Origin: Marinobacter shengliensis
GTDB taxonomy: Bacteria; Pseudomonadota; Gammaproteobacteria; Pseudomonadales; Oleiphilaceae
Length of the DNA: 64,000 bases
Assembly (NCBI RefSeq): GCF_003007715.1
Contig: NZ_PXNO01000027.1
Location: 186,001-250,000 of the forward strand
Direction: 5' to 3'
Part shown: positions 54,000 through 62,136 of the stretch, piece after piece
Layout of the letters: every line of letters begins with the position of its first letter
How positions within the stretch are numbered: position 1 is the first letter of the stretch
Made by a program: the position numbers and the translations under genes
The notes under the pieces: generated by a model
What the model was told of the DNA's origin: nothing
What the model saw: the letters and a program-made list of their open reading frames with translations, nothing else
The model's database searches: none

Positions 54000-54739
54000 T
54001 GGATATTCTGAGCCTGCTGGGTATCATCCTTGCGTTTGTAGCCATCCTGGGTGGCAACCTGCTGGAAGGTGGTGCGGTCGGGTCCCTGTTCAACGGGCCC
54101 GCCGGGCTGATTGTGGTTGGGGGCACACTGGCGGCCACCATTCTGCAAACCTCCTGGCCCATGCTCAAGCGGGCCATGACGCAGATTCGCTGGGTATTCG
54201 TACCGCCCTATATCAGCCTGGAAGATGGTATTGGCAAGGTTATCGACTGGAGCGTCAAGGCTCGTAAGCAGGGTTTGCTGGGCCTTGAAGGCCTGGCAGA
54301 GCGGGAGCCGGAGAAATTTGCCCGCAAGGGGCTGCAATTGCTGGTTGATGGCGCTGAGCCGGAAGCCATCCGCAGCATTATGGAAGTGGATCTGGAATCC
54401 CGTGAGCAGCGGGATCTTGAGGCGGCGCGTATCTATGAAGCCATGGGTGGTTATTCGCCGACGATCGGTATCATTGGGGCGGTCATGGGCCTGATTCAGG
54501 TGATGACCAACCTTGAAGACCCGCAGTCTCTGGGTAGCGGCATTGCCACCGCGTTTGTAGCCACCATCTACGGCGTGGCCCTGGCCAACCTGCTGTTTTT
54601 CCCTGTCGCCAACAAGTTGCGAAGTATCGTCAAGGAACGTACCCGCTACGAAGACATGATGATCGATGGCATCATCGCCATCGCTGAGGGTGAGAACCCG
54701 AAATCCATTGAACTGAGGCTGCGGGGCTTCCTGCAGTAA
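53999..54739 (+). CDS. motC: MotC, flagellar stator (MotA-type)
   Basis: This is a proton-channel stator subunit of the MotA/PomA family (246 aa). It has four membrane helices, the proline-containing GGYSPTIGIIGAVMGLIQVM segment, and the conserved cytoplasmic loop with charged residues (LAEREPEKFARKGLQLLVDG). Its start overlaps cheB, and motD follows. The chemotaxis-linked location matches MotCD of Pseudomonas, which supports swarming. Confidence 0.93.
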   Translation: MDILSLLGIILAFVAILGGNLLEGGAVGSLFNGPAGLIVVGGTLAATILQTSWPMLKRAMTQIRWVFVPPYISLEDGIGKVIDWSVKARKQGLLGLEGLAEREPEKFARKGLQLLVDGAEPEAIRSIMEVDLESREQRDLEAARIYEAMGGYSPTIGIIGAVMGLIQVMTNLEDPQSLGSGIATAFVATIYGVALANLLFFPVANKLRSIVKERTRYEDMMIDGIIAIAEGENPKSIELRLRGFLQ

Positions 54740-54756
54740 TCAGGACGGACTAGCCT

Positions 54757-55539
54757 ATGCGTCGGCGCAGACAACCCCAGGATGACCTGCACAACAAGGA
54801 GCGTTGGCTGATCTCCTATGCGGATTTCATCACGCTTCTGTTCGCTTTTTTTGTTGTCATGTACTCGGTGTCTTCCGTTAACGAGGGTAAATACAAAGTT
54901 CTGTCCGAAACCCTGACAGGCGTGTTTAACGCCCCCCAGCGCTCGGTGCAGCCTGTCCAGGTGGGCGACCAGCCACTGCGGGCCCAGACCAGTTCACCAG
55001 AAGACGTTATTCCCCCGCCGGTCACCGAGGCGCCGCGCAATCCTCAACTGGATGCCGAAAGCCGCACACAAGCCCTCAGAACCATGGCAGATCAACTGAC
55101 TATGGAGTTTGATGAACTGATCAGCCAGGGCGTGGTCAGCCTGGAAACCAATGAACAGTGGTTGGAACTCAACCTGCCAAACAGCATGCTGTTCAGTAGT
55201 GGCGACGCCGAACCTCACTATGACGCGTTCCAGGTGATCGAGAAGATCGCGACGGTGCTTCGCAACCGGGATAATGCCATCAAGGTGGAGGGGTTTACCG
55301 ATAACCAGCCAATCAGAACCAGCCGGTTTCCATCCAATTGGGAGCTTTCCAGCGCCAGGGCATCGGCCGTGGCTCGTATGTTGATGATGGAAGGTGTAGA
55401 GCCCGAACGTCTGGCGGCGGTGGGTTACGGCCAGTACCAGCCGGTAGCGAGAAACGACACCGAGGAAGGGCGGCGCCGTAATCGCCGGGTTGTGCTTCTG
55501 ATTTCCCGAGACGCCAGTATTCGTGGTGCCGTTCGCTAA
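54757..55539 (+). CDS. motD: MotD, flagellar stator (MotB-type)
   Basis: MotD (260 aa) is the peptidoglycan-anchored stator subunit. A single transmembrane helix carries the essential proton-binding aspartate in WLISYADFITLLFAFFVVMYS. A proline-rich linker leads to a C-terminal OmpA-like domain (VEGFTDNQPI, SSARASAVARML, GRRRNRRVVLLI). It is paired with motC. Confidence 0.94.
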   Translation: MRRRRQPQDDLHNKERWLISYADFITLLFAFFVVMYSVSSVNEGKYKVLSETLTGVFNAPQRSVQPVQVGDQPLRAQTSSPEDVIPPPVTEAPRNPQLDAESRTQALRTMADQLTMEFDELISQGVVSLETNEQWLELNLPNSMLFSSGDAEPHYDAFQVIEKIATVLRNRDNAIKVEGFTDNQPIRTSRFPSNWELSSARASAVARMLMMEGVEPERLAAVGYGQYQPVARNDTEEGRRRNRRVVLLISRDASIRGAVR

Positions 55540-55726
55540 TCTGCCGGTGGCAGATGCGTATGGCCGAACTGGCACGCTTCCTGTATTACAGTCTTTTTAT
55601 CATCCGGATCGGCAAAGGCTTGCCGCGTAAAACGGACAGCGGACAGTCAAGTTTCGGGCCCGCGTGCCGATATGGTCAATAGCGGCCGGTATTTCCGTCG
55701 GGCATAGCCAAACTGGAGTGACAAGA

Positions 55727-56524
55727 GTGCGAATCTGGGCTGTAGCCAATCAAAAAGGTGGTGTAGGTAAGACAACCTCGGTGGTAGCCCTGGGCGGGTT
55801 GTTGGCCGAACGCGGCAAACGCGTGCTGGTGGTCGACCTGGACCCCCATGGCTCTCTGACCAGCTGGTTCGGGTATGACCCCGATTCGCTGGCACATAGC
55901 GTCTTCGATCTGTTCCAGCACCAGGGCAAGGTGCCGGATGGCTTGCCTGCCCAGCTGATTACCGAGACCAGTTGTCCGAATCTGTCGTTGCTGCCGGCCA
56001 GCACAGCCCTGGCCACCCTTGAGCGACGGATGATTGGCGTGGAGGGGATGGGGTTGATTGTTTCCCGGGCCCTGGCGCAACTCTGGGATGACTTTGACTA
56101 CGTGATACTGGACAACACCCCGTCGTTGGGCGTGTTGATGGTCAATGCCCTGGCGGCGGCCCAGCACCTGATCATTCCGGTACAGACCGAGTTCCTGGCG
56201 ATCAAGGGCCTGGAGCGCATGCTGCACACCTTGCAAATGATCATGCGTTCCCAGAAGAACGAATTGGCGTACACCATTGTGCCCACGCTCTACGATCGCC
56301 GTACCCAGGCCTCAGTGAAGAGCCTGAATCTGTTGCGTAAAACCTACGGCGATAAGCTCTGGCGTTTTGCCATTCCGGTGGACACCAAGTTCCGGGATGC
56401 CAGCCAGGCCGGTGTTATTCCATCGGCACTGGATGCAGACACCCATGGCGTTCGAGCCTACCGGCACCTGCTTGACGATGTTCTGGCGTTAACCGCTACC
56501 GCGAAGGAGCGGCGGCATGGCTGA
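55727..56524 (+). CDS. parC: ParC, ParA-like ATPase for polar chemotaxis arrays
   Basis: This is a ParA/MinD-type ATPase (265 aa) that localises and partitions chemosensory clusters. It has deviant Walker A NQKGGVGKTTS, DLDPHGSLTSW, and ILDNTPSLGVLMVNAL. The GTG at 55727 follows GGAG by 9 nt; the longer frame from 55664 lacks a ribosome site. A 187-nt gap separates it from motD. It overlaps parP by 8 nt. Confidence 0.9.
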   Translation: MRIWAVANQKGGVGKTTSVVALGGLLAERGKRVLVVDLDPHGSLTSWFGYDPDSLAHSVFDLFQHQGKVPDGLPAQLITETSCPNLSLLPASTALATLERRMIGVEGMGLIVSRALAQLWDDFDYVILDNTPSLGVLMVNALAAAQHLIIPVQTEFLAIKGLERMLHTLQMIMRSQKNELAYTIVPTLYDRRTQASVKSLNLLRKTYGDKLWRFAIPVDTKFRDASQAGVIPSALDADTHGVRAYRHLLDDVLALTATAKERRHG

Positions 56525-57320
56525 CAAAAAAATGGCACAGCTGGCCACGCCTGATGCGGCGATCGCCAGCTACCTCGACGAACTTCTGCACACGGCAACC
56601 AGCAGTGCCCAGGTGCAAGAACCCGAAAAGGTTCAGCCTGCGCCGGAACCCAAGACCGAAACCATAGCCAGAGTCCGGGAAAAAACGGCCGAGATAGTGA
56701 AACGGGAGCCTGCCCCGGTTATCGAGAAGGCGCCGCCCGCACCGCCGGTGTCCGCTGAGGTTGTGCTGCCTCAGGTGCAAGAGGTTCGGCAGCCGGAGGT
56801 CGCAGTGGCAACCACCCCGGAGCCGGTGCCAGCCAGCACGGAACCGCCGACCCGGCCAGAGTGGTCCCATGGGCCGTTTGAGTGCCTGATTTTTACGGTG
56901 GCGGGCCTGCAGCTTGCGGTACCCCTGGTCCTGCTTGGTGCCATTCATCGGATTGAAGAAGAAATCCGGCCCATTCCCGGCAGCCCCCGGTGGTACATGG
57001 GCATTCGCCCGGATCGTGACCATAATCTGCGGGTGGTCGACACCGCAGAATGGATTATGGCTGGGCGGGTTCCTGCCGGTGCCCGTGATAATTATCGGTT
57101 TGTGATCCGTCTGGATGACAGCGATTGGGGCCTGGCCTGTGACGATGTTGCCCAATCGTTCACCCTCAAGCCAGATGAGGTTCGCTGGCGCACCGCGCGT
57201 AGCAAGCGGCCCTGGCTGGCTGGAACCGTGATTGATCACATGTGCGCGTTGATTGATGTCAGAACCATGGCGCATCTGTTGGTGAGAGCCGAGCGGGAGC
57301 ACCATCTGGATCTGAGTTGA
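56517..57320 (+). CDS. parP: ParP, CheW-like polar localisation adaptor
   Basis: ParP (267 aa) bridges ParC with CheA and receptors. The N-terminal segment (TPDAAIASYLDELLHTA) is followed by a long Pro/Glu/Val linker. The C-terminal CheW/AIF-like domain begins at FECLIFTVAGLQLAVPL and ends near CALIDVRTMAHLL. AAGGAG precedes the ATG, which overlaps the parC end. The YLDELL motif resembles the LLD repeats of CheA here. Confidence 0.9.
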   Translation: MADKKMAQLATPDAAIASYLDELLHTATSSAQVQEPEKVQPAPEPKTETIARVREKTAEIVKREPAPVIEKAPPAPPVSAEVVLPQVQEVRQPEVAVATTPEPVPASTEPPTRPEWSHGPFECLIFTVAGLQLAVPLVLLGAIHRIEEEIRPIPGSPRWYMGIRPDRDHNLRVVDTAEWIMAGRVPAGARDNYRFVIRLDDSDWGLACDDVAQSFTLKPDEVRWRTARSKRPWLAGTVIDHMCALIDVRTMAHLLVRAEREHHLDLS

Positions 57321-57370
57321 GTTGAGGTGACCGCGTACAGGCGGAAACTGTACAGATTGGTTACTGAAAG

Positions 57371-57399
57371 AAACCGTGCAAGGCTGGCACGGTTTGTGC
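57371..57399 (+). promoter_or_regulatory. Hairpin overlapping a sigma-54-like promoter before cheW
   Basis: A perfect 9-bp stem AAACCGTGC/GCACGGTTT (57371-57379 and 57387-57395) overlaps TGGCACGGTTTGTGC (57385-57399), which has correct -24/-12 spacing with one deviation (G for T in TTGC). An alternative sigma-70 reading is TGGCAC, 16-bp spacer, TATAGT (57407-57412). The region lies between parP and cheW, 82 nt before cheW. Confidence 0.5.
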
Positions 57400-57480
57400 C
57401 CTTAACTATAGTATTGGGCACTGATGATGAATTTTTGACGATCAGGTTGCCCGCCGGGCAGCCGAGAAGGAGAGAGCGCT

Positions 57481-57969
57481 ATGGCATCCCCGAGCGGACA
57501 AGTAAATCAGGCCCAGGATGATCAGGTACTGCAGTACGTGACCTTCCGCCTGGATGATGAGACCTACGGCATCAACGTGATGCAGATCCAGGAAGTACTT
57601 CGGTATACCGAGATTGCTCCGGTACCGGGTGCCCCGGATTACGTGCTGGGCATCATCAACCTGCGGGGCAACGTGGTTACGGTTATTGACACCCGTCGGC
57701 GCTTCGGCCTGGCGGACGCAGAAGTGACGGATGCCACGCGAATTGTAGTGATGGAATCCTCCAGCCAGGTCATGGGTATTCTGGTGGATTCAGTGGCGGA
57801 GGTGGTCTATCTCAAGGCCAGTGAAATTGAAACTGCACCGAACGTGGGTAACGAGGAAAGTGCCAAGTTTATCCAGGGCGTGTGCAACAAGAATGGCGAG
57901 CTGATTATTCTCGTCGAGTTCGACAAAATGTTGTCAGACCACGAGTGGGCTGAAATCGCATCGCTGTAA
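57481..57969 (+). CDS. cheW: CheW, chemotaxis coupling protein
   Basis: CheW (162 aa) links receptors to CheA. It is a single CheW domain: YVTFRLDDETYGINVMQIQEVLRY, VLGIINLRGNVVTVIDTRRRFG and VCNKNGELIILVEFDKML. A strong AAGGAGAG site precedes the ATG. A possible own promoter lies just upstream. Confidence 0.97.
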   Translation: MASPSGQVNQAQDDQVLQYVTFRLDDETYGINVMQIQEVLRYTEIAPVPGAPDYVLGIINLRGNVVTVIDTRRRFGLADAEVTDATRIVVMESSSQVMGILVDSVAEVVYLKASEIETAPNVGNEESAKFIQGVCNKNGELIILVEFDKMLSDHEWAEIASL

Positions 57970-58034
57970 GGGCCTCTCCTTCCAGCGCTCCCGATGGACG
58001 TCTTCCGTGGTGACACACAAGGGAGACGTCTGTC

Positions 58035-58427
58035 ATGAGTTATACCATTCCTTCCTGGCTCCCCTGGGGCCTGACTGCAGTCGCGATTGGCCTGGTCCTG
58101 GTTCAGGGTGTCATCCACGGGCGTCAGATCAGCGCATTGCGGGCTTCAACAAAACAGCGATGCGACACCCTGGGCCGTGAATTGCACGCTACGACCAGCG
58201 GCAGCATGGGCGTCGGCCAGCGCCTGGTGGCCTGCGAACGGCAACTGCACGAATTGCGTAATGCCCTGGATGAAATGCGCCAGAACGACCCACTGAGAAT
58301 TTCCTACGACGAAGCAGCGCGCCTGGTTGATCTTGGTGCAGATATCGACGATCTTATGAATACGTGCGGAATATCCCGCCCCGAGGCCGAACTGGTGTCA
58401 GCACTGAAGAAACGTCAGGCGGCCTGA
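58035..58427 (+). CDS. DUF2802 domain protein
   Basis: This is a 130-residue protein with one N-terminal membrane helix (about 10-28, WGLTAVAIGLVLVQGVI), a coiled-coil middle (ACERQLHELRNALDEMRQ) and a helix-turn-helix-like C-terminus (ISYDEAARLVDLGADIDDLMNTCGISRPEAELV). This matches DUF2802, which follows cheW in pseudomonads. Its role is unknown. The next gene starts 26 nt downstream. Confidence 0.8.
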   Translation: MSYTIPSWLPWGLTAVAIGLVLVQGVIHGRQISALRASTKQRCDTLGRELHATTSGSMGVGQRLVACERQLHELRNALDEMRQNDPLRISYDEAARLVDLGADIDDLMNTCGISRPEAELVSALKKRQAA

Positions 58428-58453
58428 TCCAAAGCTGTCACAGGCGCTGCTGA

Positions 58454-60733
58454 ATGAAGAAACTCTACCCGAGAGCCGCCGAGGCTCTCAATGCTGTAGA
58501 CCGGCGGGCGTTCGTCTCCGGTGTTGATATTGGCCCCTCGATTACTGGCCATTCCATTCCCAAAGAAGAAACCGTTGAACATCTGCTGGCACTTTGCCCG
58601 GAAATAGAGCCTGACCACGTGGTCATGCACATTGGCGGCGGGTCGGGCTATCTCACCGCCGTGCTCGCTGAACTTGCCTACCGTGTTCTTTACGTTGATC
58701 GTAATCCGGTCGTTGCCGAGAAGGCCAGAGAGCGTTTTACCCTCGGAGGTAAGCACAACGTCGAGGTGCTGGTTGCTGACGCGGGTAATGGGATACCAAC
58801 CGACGAGCTATGTGACCTGATCCTGTGCACCACCTTTATTCCCGAGCCGGCGGCGATGGTGACCGTTTTGCGGGATGGCGGAAAACTGGTGTGCCTGGAA
58901 GGCCGGGCGGGCCCGGTGCCGAGCCTGGCCATGTTTCAGCGCAGTGGCACCCGAATTGAGCGGGTTCGAACCCTGGGTTGGGTGGATTTCAATCGCAATG
59001 CCGAACAGATCCTGATTGATCTGGGGATTGTGGACGAAGCGGTTCTGGCGCAGGCCCGGGCGGAAGCGGCCGGGAAGAACGAACGCATTCTGGATGTGGT
59101 CCGGCGCAAGCTGAACCTGGAAGAGATTGATCTTTACCGGTCCCTGGCCCAACAGCGGGGAATGACCTTTACAGATGCTGACGAAGTGCTTGGTAGCCTG
59201 CAAACCGAGCTGTTCAGACGGTTCTCCCGTACCTTCCTCGATCTTTCCCGGATGATCCCGGTGGCAGAGGAAGACGGTAGCCTGACCGTGGTCACCGATG
59301 ACCCTGACGCCCACACCGATCAACTCGAGCGCCTGACACCCAGGCACAGGATCACGTGCCTGCTGGTCACGCCTACCGATTTCCGAAGAATCTGGTCAGC
59401 ACTGGATCTGACCGTCAAAGGCAGCCGGTTTGTCGCAGAGCACGGCAAGACCGTTCCGGAAAACGAGAATGAACGCTCCCGGGACTTGCTGGGTGAGGAT
59501 AAGGGTAACAACCGGAATATCAGCCCCTATCTGGTTTCGGTGTATGAGGCCATCCTGCTGGACGCGGTCAGTGAGAAAGCCAGCGACATTCACATTGAGC
59601 ATTACGAAAACCGGGTTCGAATCCGGTTACGGGTGGATGGAGAGTTGCGCGACTTGCCGCAGTATCAGTTATCTGCCCGTGAAATCCGGGGTGTGATCAA
59701 CGTGATCAAACTGCGGGCCGAACTCAATATTGCCGAACACCGTTTGCCCCAGGGCGGGCGCTCCCGCCTGCAGCTGGGAGATACCTCGTACGATCTCAGA
59801 ATCCAGACCCAGCCATCGTTGCATGGCGAAAATGCCATCATCCGGTTATTGCCCCAGACCGGGCGGGCCATGACCATCGCCGAGCTCGGCATGTCTCCCG
59901 CTATTGGCAGCCGCTACCAACGGTTGCTGGATAACCCGGCAGGCCTGGTGCTGGTGGTCGGCCCGACTGGTTCGGGTAAATCCACAACCCTGTATGCCGG
60001 CTTGCAGACCCTTGCCGATGACGGCCGCCGTAAGGTGATCACGGTGGAAGATCCCATCGAGTATTCCATTGAGAACATCCAGCAAACCCGCGTGCGTGCG
60101 GACATTGGTTTCAGCTTTGCTGATGCCATGCGAGCCTTCGTGCGGGAAGATCCGGATGTCATTCTGGTGGGCGAAATCCGGGACCAGGAGACGGCTCTGG
60201 AAGCTATCCGGGCTTCCCAGACCGGGCACGTGGTGCTGTCGACACTGCATTGTAACGACGCCGTGGATTCACTCCAGCGCCTGTACGATCTCGGGGTTCA
60301 CCCCAACTCCATCGCCGGTGAGCTGCTGGCGGTGATTGCGCAGCGTCTGGCCAAGCGCATCTGCAAACATTGTCGCAAACCGGCCAAACCGGACCCTGCC
60401 ATTATGGCCGAGGTGTTCCCGGATGGCGCCCCTGCGGACTTCCGCTGTTTCGAGGGCAAAGGCTGCGACAAATGCAACGGCCGTGGCACCCAGGGGCGGG
60501 TGGCCATTATTGAGTATATGGAGGTGGAATCCGATATCCGGAACGCCATCTCCAGCCAGCCACCGATCGGTGAGCTGCGTTGGCGGGCACTGGATGCCGG
60601 TCTGGTAACCATGCGGGACAGCGCGCTGGATCACGTTATTGAGGGGATCATCCCGTTGTCTGAGTTGCCTCGCATCATACCGAGAGAGCGGATGGCACCG
60701 GAAGTTCGCGGCGGTCGCAGGAGTATCGGATGA
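58454..60733 (+). CDS. PCMT-like methyltransferase fused to a GspE/PilB-type ATPase
   Basis: This is an unusual 759-residue fusion. Residues 1-175 resemble protein-L-isoaspartate methyltransferase: DRRAFVSG (16-23), the SAM loop HIGGGSGYLTA (59-69) and the acidic VDRNP (81-85). The usual PCMT substrate segment (TISxP) reads GHSIPKEETV. Residues 178-265 look like a degenerate MshEN/GspE N1 domain. Residues 350-745 are a full type II secretion/type IV pilus ATPase: Walker A GPTGSGKST (503-511), the Asp box VEDPIEY, Walker B ILVGEIRDQE (570-579), the His box STLHCNDA, and zinc cysteines C637/C640 and C671/C674. No pilin or platform gene is near. The stop overlaps the AAA+ gene start. Confidence 0.87.
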   Translation: MKKLYPRAAEALNAVDRRAFVSGVDIGPSITGHSIPKEETVEHLLALCPEIEPDHVVMHIGGGSGYLTAVLAELAYRVLYVDRNPVVAEKARERFTLGGKHNVEVLVADAGNGIPTDELCDLILCTTFIPEPAAMVTVLRDGGKLVCLEGRAGPVPSLAMFQRSGTRIERVRTLGWVDFNRNAEQILIDLGIVDEAVLAQARAEAAGKNERILDVVRRKLNLEEIDLYRSLAQQRGMTFTDADEVLGSLQTELFRRFSRTFLDLSRMIPVAEEDGSLTVVTDDPDAHTDQLERLTPRHRITCLLVTPTDFRRIWSALDLTVKGSRFVAEHGKTVPENENERSRDLLGEDKGNNRNISPYLVSVYEAILLDAVSEKASDIHIEHYENRVRIRLRVDGELRDLPQYQLSAREIRGVINVIKLRAELNIAEHRLPQGGRSRLQLGDTSYDLRIQTQPSLHGENAIIRLLPQTGRAMTIAELGMSPAIGSRYQRLLDNPAGLVLVVGPTGSGKSTTLYAGLQTLADDGRRKVITVEDPIEYSIENIQQTRVRADIGFSFADAMRAFVREDPDVILVGEIRDQETALEAIRASQTGHVVLSTLHCNDAVDSLQRLYDLGVHPNSIAGELLAVIAQRLAKRICKHCRKPAKPDPAIMAEVFPDGAPADFRCFEGKGCDKCNGRGTQGRVAIIEYMEVESDIRNAISSQPPIGELRWRALDAGLVTMRDSALDHVIEGIIPLSELPRIIPRERMAPEVRGGRRSIG

Positions 60734-61833
60734 AACAGAACAAACAAGCTGCCCGTTCGGCCCAGCGGGAACCGGCCGAGGTGACCTATCGGGAAGAGCT
60801 CGAAAAACTGATCGCGATGGATCCGGGCCCGATTCCGCCTGGCTGGCAAATGTCTCCCCGTGGGGTGGAAAAGTTCCTGCTGGGCGATGAGACGCTTGGC
60901 ATCGAGCGCAAGTTCGTTGCCGATCGTGGTGTCGTGGTCCGTATTATTATTTCCCTGTGCACCAGCCGTGGTTGTTTGCTGGTTGGTGAGCCGGGAACGG
61001 CCAAGTCCTGGCTGTCTGAGCTGTTGGCGGCAGCCATCTCTGGCAACTCCACGTTGACACTTCAGGGCGGCGCCATCAGCCAGGTTAGCCAGCTCTTGTA
61101 CAGCTGGAACGAAGCGATTCTGCACAGTGAAGGACCCACCCTGAACGCCCTGGTGCCAACACCACTGCTACGGGGCATGATGGAAGGGCGCCTGGTTCGC
61201 TTCGAAGAGATAGCCCGCTGCCCCCAGGCGTTGCAGGACGCCATACTGTCGGTATTGTCTGACCGGGTTGTGGTGATTCCGGAACTGGCCGGGGAGGAAG
61301 GGGTCATCCTGGCCCGGGAAGGGTTCAATCTGGTGGCGACCTCGAACAGCATCGATGAGGGTGTGCATAGCATGAGTGCCGCCCTCAAGCGCCGGATGGA
61401 TTTCGAAGAAATTCGGCCTATCCGCTACCTGGCTGATGAAATGGACGTCGTCCTTCGTGAGGTAGCCAAGGCGAATCGGCGTGCCGGTGTCGAGGTGGCG
61501 CTGGATGAGCCAGTGGTTGAGGTGTTGGTGACGCTGTTTCACGAATTGCGCAACGGCCAGACCCTGGATGGACGAAGCACCGACCGCCTGGCTGGCGCCG
61601 CCCTTTCAACCGCCGAAGCTGTCTCGGTGGCCCACGCGGCCAGTCTGAACGCCTGGTACTACGGTGGCGGAGCCATGACTGTGGAGCACCTGATGCACCA
61701 CATCATTGGTTCTGCACTCAAGGATCAGCCGGAAGACCGGCGGCGCCTGAAGCACTATTTCGAGACCGCAGTGGCGCCCCGCAAAGGGGATCACTGGCAG
61801 CAGGCCTGGGCCCTTCGCTCACTGATCAACTGA
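60730..61833 (+). CDS. MoxR-like AAA+ ATPase
   Basis: This 367-residue AAA+ protein is of the MoxR/dynein-related type, which typically remodels protein complexes. Walker A is GEPGTAKS (86-93), Walker B VRFEEIARCPQ with E159/E160, sensor 1 NLVATSN (to N206), and a basic patch KRR (220-222) that may hold the arginine finger. The C-terminal lid region contains LDGRSTDRLAGAALSTAEAV. No von Willebrand A partner is adjacent, unlike most MoxR genes. It is coupled (ATGA) to the methyltransferase-ATPase fusion gene and probably acts with it. The function is unknown. Confidence 0.82.
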   Translation: MKQNKQAARSAQREPAEVTYREELEKLIAMDPGPIPPGWQMSPRGVEKFLLGDETLGIERKFVADRGVVVRIIISLCTSRGCLLVGEPGTAKSWLSELLAAAISGNSTLTLQGGAISQVSQLLYSWNEAILHSEGPTLNALVPTPLLRGMMEGRLVRFEEIARCPQALQDAILSVLSDRVVVIPELAGEEGVILAREGFNLVATSNSIDEGVHSMSAALKRRMDFEEIRPIRYLADEMDVVLREVAKANRRAGVEVALDEPVVEVLVTLFHELRNGQTLDGRSTDRLAGAALSTAEAVSVAHAASLNAWYYGGGAMTVEHLMHHIIGSALKDQPEDRRRLKHYFETAVAPRKGDHWQQAWALRSLIN

Positions 61834-62136
61834 AGCGCTGCCCTCGGTTGGCCGGGCGTCTCCGGGCGTCCGGCCCCGAATGTGAAACGCGAAAGCGAGT
61901 ATTTCCGCAATCACCCGGTAAAGCTCTTCCGGGATTTCCTCGTTCAACGACAGTCTGGCGAGAATGCTGGCCAACTCGGCATTTTCATACAGCGGCACGT
62001 CGTGCTCCCTGGCGATGCGGATAATCTCTTCCGCCAGTTCCCAGGTCCCGGTTGCTGCGATAACCGGTGCCCGTTCGCCTTCGTATTTCAGGGCGACGGC
62101 TGCCGGTATGGCCGTGTCAGTCTGTTTGTTCTTCAT
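61819..62136 (-). CDS. Stand-alone FlhB C-terminal domain protein (FlhX-like)
   Basis: This 105-residue protein matches the cytoplasmic tail of FlhB after the cleavage site: AAVALKYEGERAPVIAATG aligns with YAVALKYNQDSMGAPVVVAKG of the FlhB encoded at 40581. It continues through IIRIAREHDVPLYENAELASILARL and YRVIAEILAFAFHI. The NPTH motif itself is absent, so it mimics the already-cleaved fragment. It overlaps the FliK-like gene by 4 nt (ATGA) and is convergent with the AAA+ gene (15-nt overlap). In other bacteria such proteins can partly replace the FlhB tail in export switching. Confidence 0.85.
   Translation of the reverse strand: MKNKQTDTAIPAAVALKYEGERAPVIAATGTWELAEEIIRIAREHDVPLYENAELASILARLSLNEEIPEELYRVIAEILAFAFHIRGRTPGDARPTEGSASVDQ

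Noticed and set aside
55570..55584. Sigma-54 promoter upstream of parC (TGGCACGCTTCCTGT)
   Set aside because: The -24 half is perfect, but the nearly invariant GC at -12 reads GT.
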